A stretch of DNA of 64,000 bases from Pezicula radicicola. Its lineage: Eukaryota > Ascomycota > Leotiomycetes > Helotiales > Dermateaceae. This document shows positions 56,047 through 64,000 of this stretch, one piece after another. The notes below the pieces were generated by a model that worked only from the letters and a program-made list of their open reading frames with translations, did no database searches and was not told the origin of the DNA. How positions within the stretch are numbered: position 1 is the first letter of the stretch; each line of letters opens with the position of its first letter. The position numbers and the translations under genes are program-made. Location: NCBI GenBank assembly GCA_003008705.1, contig PDUO01000031.1:620001-684000 (forward strand). Direction: 5' to 3'.

Positions 56047-58254
56047 TTAGCGAGTGAGGCCGTAATTATGAGATGTACTTTTTGGTTGATGGCCTGGAGT
56101 TGATCTTTTGTCTTTATCCCATCTTGTATATACCTTTGTCATTTAGCAGGAGGTCGAATAAACGAATTGAACTAAAGTGAGCCCGCCAAGGCTTGTACAA
56201 AAATTGCTTTGTACTGTACCTGTACATCTACGCCTCTCTTGTCACCGACCAATGCAACTTACGAAACTAGCGAGCACAAATCTAGGTGATATTGATTCAA
56301 AAGACCCAAGTACAAGAAAAGATCAACAATAAAACAATTTAGGATGTCCTGTACAACTCTACACACAAAGGACTTGTTTGACCACCACATCTAATAGATT
56401 TTGTCGAGACTTGTATGCGCAGGGTAAAATGAGTAAAAATACATAAAAAAAATGTAGGGTGTAAATATTAAGGAGATATTTTCAACGCCAAGGACAGCTA
56501 TAATTCTTACGGCTGACATTTCTTTGATTCTAATACTGGTCTTGGCTCGTGGCTCTGAGCTCCATGATGTAGAAAAGCGATGTACAAGTACTGCCGGTAG
56601 TTGTACATCACCTACCCGAAAGATAACAAGTAACCTCAAGACTGGTACTCCCTCTGTATCTGACTAACAATTAATCGCTCAATTAATAACAATAATCCAC
56701 AATATCCCTCGGGTTTGATATTTCGCTCAGGGAAAAAAGTATAATCGGCCGACGTTCTAAGCATTGTGACAGTGGTAGGTGATTTATTATAGCTTGAGCG
56801 GCTCGGACACGGGAACCAGAATACAGGTAAACAGAAATTACTACTACGCGAGAGCGAAAGCAAGCCTCTTTTGCTACAGACGGATTCGCGAACCCGACGA
56901 TATTGTAGATTCGGTACTTGAGTACATTGGACTGTGCTTAGAGAGGAACGGAGGTAATTCCGTTTGTTGATCACGAAGAAATTCGATGTTAGTACTTGCT
57001 TGGATATCTATTCGTGCTATCGCAGGGTGTGACAAGAAAAGTACCGGAAGCAATTCAGGTCAAGAGCTGGAAGTGATGGCAAGGTATTTTATGATATTTG
57101 TATCCAATGAAGCCCCACGGAGGATGAAATTCTGAACTAGGGCGACTATACGGTAAGACTGAAGTAAGGGGGGGAGAAGGTTGGGGGTAGGAAAAGAATA
57201 AGATAGGCCTGATCGTGCTAAGTCTTATAACCCCGCCTGGGCATGGCATGGTTCGCTAGGTGCCAAGCTACCCGATCTGACTGATCTCATCTGCATGGCG
57301 ATCATGACGGCAACATCAGACAGACAACCCTGTCGTCGATCACGAATATTCAGGGGTATGCACTTCATACTCACCTTTCAGAGAAACCTTCTCTCAACTC
57401 AACACCATCACCATCACCACCGTATCGCGTGGAATATCTTTCCCTGGAACTTTACAAAGTCGAAGCTATCGTATTTCAGGAAGAGGCGGCTTAGAACACC
57501 GTAGCTGAAATAGTGTGTCGGCAAATGCTGAAGCAGGCCAGAAAGCGGAGTGATGACCCAGACGTCCATAAGTCCAATGCTACAGCGGGGCTGGTGTCTT
57601 CGACCGAGCACCAGCAACACGTTTTTCCCTCGGCTGCCACGATCACTAAGTGTACTGTACCAAGCAAGAGGGATACTTTAACTTTGAGTTTGTGCTTTCA
57701 GGTACGAGAATTATTGTTTGAAGTCCACGCTACTGCATGGTATTGGGTGTTACTTCACGAACCGATGGTCCCTGCGAAGATACAGGTTATTCTCTCGACG
57801 AGAGTCGTTGATGGAGAGTTGGTGACACATAGGTAGGGAAGGAGATCGTTGTGGCTTCTATCGTATGGCTCTAGTGGTGAACGGCGAGGAAGCAGATGGT
57901 GTTGAATCGTGGGTATTGGCTGGTGATATGAGCTTTCTATGCCGGACGCATGCACCTGCACAAACTTTGTCAGGTACATACATATGCGCCATTACCACCC
58001 TCTACAGTCCAATCATCCCATCTGTTCCCAACTTTTCATCCCGCCATATCCTCACAAACTCTTTTTGGGCTTCCTGTGACTTGGCTCTGGCCCTTTATAA
58101 TATCCCTTCTTGGCCCCACTTTCTTTCTTTCCATCCCGTCTGCACTTTGATACTTTGTACTCCTTGCCTGGAATGCCACTACCTCGTGGTTGGGTCTTTG
58201 TCTTTCGAATACAGAAGCACAACATACAATACAGTTGTTCATTCAAGATTCTCG
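56047..58254. other. intergenic region
   Basis: 2.2 kb between two rightward genes with no supported gene. It includes a pyrimidine-rich part before 58255 and a short CAC/CAT repeat near 57402-57420. Confidence 0.4.
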
Positions 58255-59945
58255 ATGTCGATTCTTTTCTATAGACGGCCAGATTATCTGAATAAGGCCA
58301 GTGGACCCATCAATGAGACGGAATGTGCGAAATATGTTGAACGGGCAAAGAATTCGGAGAGTGCTATTCCAGATGGACTTTCTTTCGAGGACGTCATTAG
58401 TAACAAGTCTTTGCCAGTAAGAAAATATCCTTCTTTGATTAAATGTCCGTGCTAATGTAGAACCCTTTACCAGCCATGCTCCTTAAACGACTTTATGGAT
58501 TATCTCATCTATGTCGAACACAGCGCTGAGAATCTCCAATTCTACCTCTGGTATCGGGACTATGTCCGACGATTCGAAGCGCTGCCCGAAGCTGAAAGAG
58601 CTCTTTCGCCAGAATGGATCCCACCTGTGGAAGCCCCGAAACTGGTGAAAGATCAAGAGCAAATAGAGACAGCTAGGAGTGGTAATGTTGCCGGACAAAA
58701 TAAGTTGATGAAACGACGTTGGGGTTCAACGGCCACGGTCCCGAAATTTACAATTTATGATAGTAACGCGTTAACGATTGCAGAAGGATTGGATGAAGCT
58801 GGCAACAACCACTCAGCATCAGTAACGATAGTCCGTTCTGACAGCGACTCCTTCGTCTCGAGAATGACCTCGCTGACCACCCAAGCTCACGCGGGGCAAA
58901 AATGGCAACCTTGTATGCCCATCTCTCTGTCCGCAAATATTCTTGTCCTTTTGCTAATCAAGGCTCTATCAATAGTTTCCATGCAACCAATGCGTGATGA
59001 AATCAATCGTCTTACGCACCACTATCTTCTCTTCTCCTCGCCCAGAGAGCTTAATCTTTCCCACAGAGATAGAGCTGCCATCCTGCACGCTCTGCAACAT
59101 ACCACCCATCCGTCTGCGCTTTTTTCTGCATTGAACATTGTTGAAAGCACCCTCCGTGGACAAGCACACCCAAATTTTATTAGGTGGGCAATTTGCAATG
59201 GCAACAAACCTCGGTGCGTCTTCTTTAAGCTAAACCTTTCTAATCACCGCATATTCTTCGCCGGCAAGATATGTCTTCGTTCACAATCTACATCACCTAT
59301 TCAATCACTAGTATTCCCTTCCATCACTACTATTACTGACTCGAACCTCGCAGCGTCTTCTTCGTTCGCACAATGGGCATCTCCAACACCCTCTTCGGCT
59401 TCATAATTGCCATTCTGCTAACCCTCTCCCACGCCTCCCGCTGGTACCGCATCCTCGCCGCCGTAGAATGGTTCCTCGGAATCTCCACACTAGTAGCAGC
59501 CTACAAAGGCCTCTGTATAATAATGCACCACAGCCACGTACGCAACCTTCGACCCTGGGAACAATCACTCTCCGACCTCGAAAATTTACCACCCCGAAAC
59601 TCAGATGACAGCGGCACAGTGGGAAACCGTACCATTCGAATTTCCAGTCACCTTAAAAGTGAAGGAGGATCAGATGACACGTCAAGTGGATTTGCTATCA
59701 GCAGAAATAGCCTCCAAAGTTTCGGCGAGAAAAACAGTTATGATTTTGAGGGGCAGGAATGGGCTGAACGGTATAAGAAGAAAAGTTTGCTGAGGAAGGT
59801 TTTTGATACGAATGTTTGGACTCAGGATGAGACGTTGAGGGTTTTACAAGATAGGATTGTTCTTGGAGCTAACATTTGGGCTGCTATATCTACTGTTATT
59901 CTGACCATTTTCTTCGTTGCGTTGCCGAAGGGGAACTTTTATTGA
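58255..59945 (+). CDS. RGS-domain membrane protein
   Basis: Four exons: 58255-58416, 58474-58912, 58976-59213 and 59354-59945, encoding 476 residues. An RGS fold starts at LPPCSLNDFMDYLIYVEHSAENLQF (about residue 53) and resumes after a roughly 130-residue insert at PMRDEINRLTHHYL, ending with the last RGS helices (FIRWAICNGNKPR). Three hydrophobic segments follow (FGFIIAILLTL; ILAAVEWFLGISTLVAAY; near the end ISTVILTIFFVAL). RGS proteins speed GTP hydrolysis on G-alpha subunits; in fungi membrane-bound ones tune growth, sporulation and nutrient sensing. All joins are canonical and in phase. The ATG at 58255 gives the family-like MSILFYRRPDYL. Confidence 0.85.
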
Positions 59946-60355
59946 TTCTGTTATGTTTGAGGAGGCATTTCAACAGCTTTTTGATACCTGGAGTTTGGGA
60001 TTTGGTGGAGATTTTAGAAGAGTATTTTTAATGTGTATATTAATTTCTTTTCTATAGAATGTACACTATGTTCGAAAGTGATGTCTACTTGGTATTGAAC
60101 CACTTTATGGTGCTTTGCGACTACAGTAGCGGTCGCTTAAAACTTGTGCTTTTCTTACTGTACAGTAATATTCAAAGCTTGAAATTCTATTCCAGGGTAA
60201 AATTATAAATCCTCCACTACAAATCACTTTATAGATTTAGTTTTATTTTTTTTAAGTAGAAATGGGTTTATCTACTTAGCTAACTATACTCAATCTACCT
60301 CCCCCTCGATCCTCAAATTCCTCAATAACAAAATCTGACATAAAGTCCTTTCACG

Positions 60356-60524
60356 AGCTTTTATCGGCCGAAATCTCTTTAGAACCCGGAGATATTTATT
60401 AACAAGATGTAATTCTTCATCAGGTACATCACAGCGCTAGTGTGGCTATGCAAGTACAATAATTCGGAAACCACACCCCTTTACTTAGCTTCTATCGGCC
60501 GAAATTTCCTCAAAACCCGAAAGA
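60356..60524. repeat. imperfect direct repeat pair
   Basis: Two copies of a roughly 38-bp stretch containing ATCGGCCGAAAT, about 130 bp apart; most of the differences are transitions. Confidence 0.6.
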
Positions 60525-60541
60525 TGCAGGTACGTAGATCC

Positions 60542-60563
60542 ACTGCCGACTGCCGTCGGCAGT
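60542..60563. promoter_or_regulatory. 9-bp palindrome, possible regulator site
   Basis: ACTGCCGAC, a 4-bp spacer, then GTCGGCAGT: a perfect inverted repeat with CCGAC/GTCGG cores, 343 bp before the dehydrogenase ATG. Zn2Cys6 proteins often bind such inverted CCG/CGG halves. Confidence 0.4.
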
Positions 60564-60905
60564 ACTCTTTCGGAGAAAATTCTAATTATATGGAGGTGAA
60601 TATAATACTTTGCGTATTTTTCTAGAAGCCAAGCAGTTACTGCAGGAGTTGCAATCTGTTTACGGCATATCTGCGGTCGTACCAAGAAGCCCAAGATCAA
60701 CTAACGTGTGCTATAACTCTTTTGTATTCATTGTGAAAAGAATCTTTCGATCGGGCACACAAAGCTTACAGGACCCAGCAGACGATTATAAAAGGACTGT
60801 GCCCATGGAAAGCAAGTGTCACACTCTCCATCTATCTCAATACCGTCTTTATTCTTCTGTCTTGTTGCGTCAGGAAATTGACTTGCAAACCCTTCTTCTC
60901 CGACC

Positions 60906-62067
60906 ATGAACTCTACTCTGATGCGAGCTGTCCTTTGGGGCGGAATTCCATATAATGTCACTGTTGGAAACTACGCTATGCCAACTATTCAAGAAAGTAC
61001 GGATGTGATAGTTCGTGTGACAGCAGCAGCAATCTGTGGAAGTGATCTTCATCTCTATCGAGGGACCAGATCACCTGCCACCGGGCCAATCCCAGGTGTG
61101 CCAATTGGACATGAGGCAATGGGATATGTCGCGGAAGTAGGCGAAGGAGTCAATTTCTTGTCTGTTGGAGATTATGTTGTTATCCCAGACCGGATCGACG
61201 AGGGACATCTCCTCATGGAGTCTGAGACATATACAGCTTATGGATCAGCCTCATTACCTGGCTCTCAAGGTATGTTGCAAGGTCCCTCTCTCACACAAAA
61301 TACGGTGCAGAATTAACTCTTTCTGAATAGCGGAGTATGTCAGAGTACCATATGCTGACAACGGCCTGATTCCGGTCCCAACAACCAACGGCAGCGAACC
61401 TCTAATCGATTATCTTTTCCTTTCTGACATTTTCCCCACCGCATGGACAGCACTCGACTACTCAGGATTTCAACCCGGTGATTCTGTCGCAATTTTTGGC
61501 GCAGGTCCCGTAGGCCTACTCGCCGCTTATTCCGCCATGCTACGAGGTGCTTCAGTTGTGTATTCAGTCGACAGTGTTCCATCCCGCCTGGCTAGAGCAG
61601 CAGAACTAGGCGCAATTCCCATCAGCTTCAACACCTCGGATCCTGTCGCGCAGATACTGGCTCTTGAACCTCACGGTGTCATAAGGAGTGTCGATTGTGT
61701 AGGATACGAGGCAGTAAATGCTACACTTTTGCCACAGGAAAACATTGTCTTGCAACACATGATCAATGTTACTTCCATCTTGGGTGGTATTGGTGTTGCT
61801 GGTGTTTATCACGTCTACGAACCAGAAGCATATAGTCTCCCGATTTCCATCGGGCCATTATGGGCAAAGAGTCTAACGCTTGCTTCTGGTGCTGTTAATC
61901 CCATGGTGAAGGCGCCAATACTTGCTGATCTCATTGCTAGTGGTAGAGCTCGTCCTAGCTTTATCATCAGTAGTGAAATCAGTATTGAGGATGCTCCGGA
62001 ATATTATGCTCGTTTTGAACAGCATCAAGAGCAAAAAGTCGTTATTCGATTCCCGTTGGATGGTTGA
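60906..62067 (+). CDS. zinc-type alcohol dehydrogenase, formaldehyde dehydrogenase-like
   Basis: Two exons, 60906-61269 and 61331-62067, encoding 366 residues. A GroES-like N-terminal half carries the catalytic zinc residues (CGSDLHLYRG; GHEAMGYV). The Rossmann half has FGAGPVGLLAAYSAMLRGA, then VYSVDSVPSRLARAAELGA, close to glutathione-independent formaldehyde dehydrogenases (LSDIFPTAWTALDYSGF). The loop between residues about 97-120 has no Cys, so the structural zinc of the bacterial enzymes is absent. It is probably an NAD-dependent alcohol or aldehyde oxidoreductase; the substrate is not certain. The first ATG of the frame was used; a second Met at residue 6 is possible. Confidence 0.88.
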
Positions 62068-62945
62068 TTGGAGAGGTGTTTAAAGAGGGGTTTGAAATAG
62101 AATTTGTTTGGCTAGGGGGAAACTATAGTAGTGGTGATATATGGGCTTTTCTATCAGCTTATGAATAGAATTTGTTTTCTAATATAATATATTTTCAAGC
62201 ATAATATAGTTCCGATACGATACATTTCCTAATATAAAGTATTCTGGACACGACATATTCTGAAGTTGTTACAGATTCTTTTAATATAACGGTAGGTATT
62301 CTAATCTGTAATAGTAACAGAGCTATGTTTACAAATAGGAGCCCGAAGGACTTAAATTATATACTCGCTATTGTATACCTTCTCCACTGTCTAGACTTAT
62401 TATTATAAATGGCACCACAGCTCAAGGTATTACGTCCCTTGTTGTTCTCTAGTTGGACTGTCTTAACGAAATTGTGTGGCGATTTGTAGTAACCCAAACG
62501 CATGCAAATTGTTTTAGTAGAGCCTTCTATTATTTTGTTTCATAATAAATATAAAGCAACTTCCACAACTATATAGTTAACTAGACTGCCGACAAGTTGA
62601 TATAGATATCATTGACACCATAACCTTTAAGTAATAAGATAAGATGGGACATAAATTTAAATCAGAATATAACTTGAACTGCTAAAAGTTTGTGCTTGGG
62701 ATGCCACCGCATAGCATCATTACCTAGCCTAGTAGTCTCCAGCTTTTCTCTTATGGCTTTTTCCTTCCCACCCCCCTTTTTTGAATTCGCGTTAATAAGG
62801 CCTTAAGCTTGTCAACTTAATTAAGACAATGTTAGTTACTCGCCAGGAATAGATTAGTCTCGGAAGTCATTACCTCAATAATTTTACTTGCTCAGATACT
62901 TGGGAGTAGCAATACGATAAGATCTTTCAGCCTTTCCATCGACAC
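62068..62945. other. AT-rich spacer between convergent genes
   Basis: 878 bp, strongly AT-rich with repeated AATATAATATATT and TTCTAATATA words, resembling decayed repeat DNA. No gene. Confidence 0.4.
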
Positions 62946-64000
62946 CTAGTCAGTGTCTGAATAGTCCGACACATGTCCTCTGTACTCAATTGCTCTGTTC
63001 CGCCTATTGGGCATATCCATAAGCGCTGGCCTTGAAGTATACCCGCCTCCCGAGCCCCCAATCCCCGCCTGAGTCATCCTGCTATAAAGTTCCGCCGCAA
63101 TATACCCCTCCTTGCTCCTCTCCTGGATGTTCCTCCTCTCCTCCTCAAGTATCCTAATATCCTCCTGGACAATCTGCTGTTTAAGTCTAGCCTGGATCGC
63201 AGCCTGCTGTTCTTGCTTCCGCAGTTGACCCTCTCGCCTCCTGTCTTCAATCTCTAGCAAGGACTCCTGGTACTTAAGATCTAAGTCTCGAGCTTTGGCT
63301 TTCTCCCCAAGTTCGGCGTCGTGGTCTTCTCGTTTCAGCATACGCTCCAGTTCAGCTTTTTTGTGTCGCCGTTCATACTCGGCTTGTATTTCTGCTTCTG
63401 CTTCATCCAGTCTTTCCTGCTTTTCTCTTTCCTTTCGCTGTTTCTCAGCTAGGATAGCCTTCCGAGCATTCTCTGCAGCGACCTAGCAAGTTATAGAGTC
63501 AGTACCATCAACGTTGAAATGAGGTATGTATTACAGCCTATGGCTTCGCAAACACTTACAATCTCTGGAGGTGCCCCAACCATGTCAGGTGGCTGTTCAC
63601 CTTCATTCTTCCAATAACGTCGTTTCGCCTGATAGCTCTTTAGCAGATTCAGAACGCCTTCTACATGATCTGGTGCGCCATCCCACTTTCCTCTCTCCAC
63701 GTACATGACTGGTGAAAAGGTGTATTCCCCGTCAGTGTAGAGATTGAAGTCTTCGTTCACGTATTTCCATTGATCGGAATCCAGGAAAGCCTTCGTCATG
63801 GCGAATGGGTTTTTACTGTCTAGAGCGAGAAGAAGTAGCGATTTTTCGCAGTCGCCCACGGTTTTGGTCTGAATATTCGTCCTCGCTCCCCCTTTAATTA
63901 GTGCTTTGATAGCCTTCTTAGCTTTTCTTTCTAGATTCTTGTCACTAGACCACTGAGCAAACACGGGAGCTTGGAAGCAAAGTTCTGCAAGTGCTCCTCG
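62946..64000 (-). CDS. ankyrin-repeat protein with C-terminal coiled coil (partial)
   Basis: The 5' part lies beyond the right edge. Visible exons are 63560-64000 and 62946-63482, joined in phase 0 by a canonical intron. The first reads as degenerate ankyrin repeats (AIKALIKGGARTNIQ; SLLLLALDSKNPFAMTKAFLDS). The second is a long coiled coil of about 130 residues rich in Glu, Arg, Lys and Gln (ENARKAILAEKQRKEREKQERLDEAEAEIQ region), ending in a Gly/Tyr-rich tail with SDYSDTD. Such proteins are scaffolds and are often lineage-specific in fungi. No catalytic domain is seen in the available part. Confidence 0.75.

Larger units (their letters stand above)
59946..60905. other. intergenic region with short repeats
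   Basis: 960 bp without a gene. It contains an imperfect direct repeat of about 38 bp (60356-60393 and 60487-60524) and a perfect 9-bp palindrome at 60542-60563, both within 0.6 kb of the next gene's start. Confidence 0.5.

Overview
The window looks like a stretch of nuclear chromosome from a filamentous ascomycete (Pezizomycotina). The protein set and base composition would fit a Leotiomycetes-like fungus, but that finer placement is a guess. Genes are cut by short GT-AG introns of about 45-110 bp with CTAAC/CTGAC-type branch sites. They lie on both strands, each with its own promoter, and are separated by AT-rich gene-poor stretches with degenerate repeats. I rebuilt 25 protein-coding genes (one partial at the right edge), one tRNA gene, one decayed LysM gene and three small inverted-repeat elements. 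All introns are inferred from reading frame and family alignment, not from transcripts.

Left third (1-21 kb): a small coiled-coil orphan; a membrane-anchored HRQ/DUF3445 haem protein divergent from a DUF1349 protein; then a metabolic block. The block holds a class III aminotransferase, a Zn2Cys6 regulator, a Baeyer-Villiger monooxygenase, a YAT-type amino-acid permease, an FSH-type serine hydrolase, an orphan beta-rich protein and a type B carboxylesterase. A permease to import, an aminotransferase and a monooxygenase to make an ester, and hydrolases to open it form a coherent (inferred) catabolic or biosynthetic set under a local regulator.

Middle (21-42 kb): a tRNA-Leu(AAG) gene that seems to carry two introns. 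One is the usual anticodon-loop intron. The other is a 53-bp GT-AG insert with a perfect TACTAAC box between tRNA positions 9 and 10. Next come a nucleotide-sugar transporter, a type II membrane glycosyltransferase, a LysM relic beside a TA-flanked MITE-like element, and a second oxidative block (flavin monooxygenase, MFS sugar transporter, Zn2Cys6 regulator, zinc alcohol dehydrogenase with an exact 63-bp in-frame tandem duplication). An F-box-like protein and a third Zn2Cys6 regulator close this part.

Right third (42-64 kb): mostly housekeeping genes. These are a Vps62-domain membrane protein, a small secreted protein isolated in AT-rich DNA, an RWD-RBR ubiquitin ligase divergent from dolichyl-diphosphatase, a formate dehydrogenase with a presequence-like N-terminus, an RGS-domain membrane protein, a formaldehyde-dehydrogenase-like alcohol dehydrogenase and a partial ankyrin/coiled-coil protein running off the right edge.
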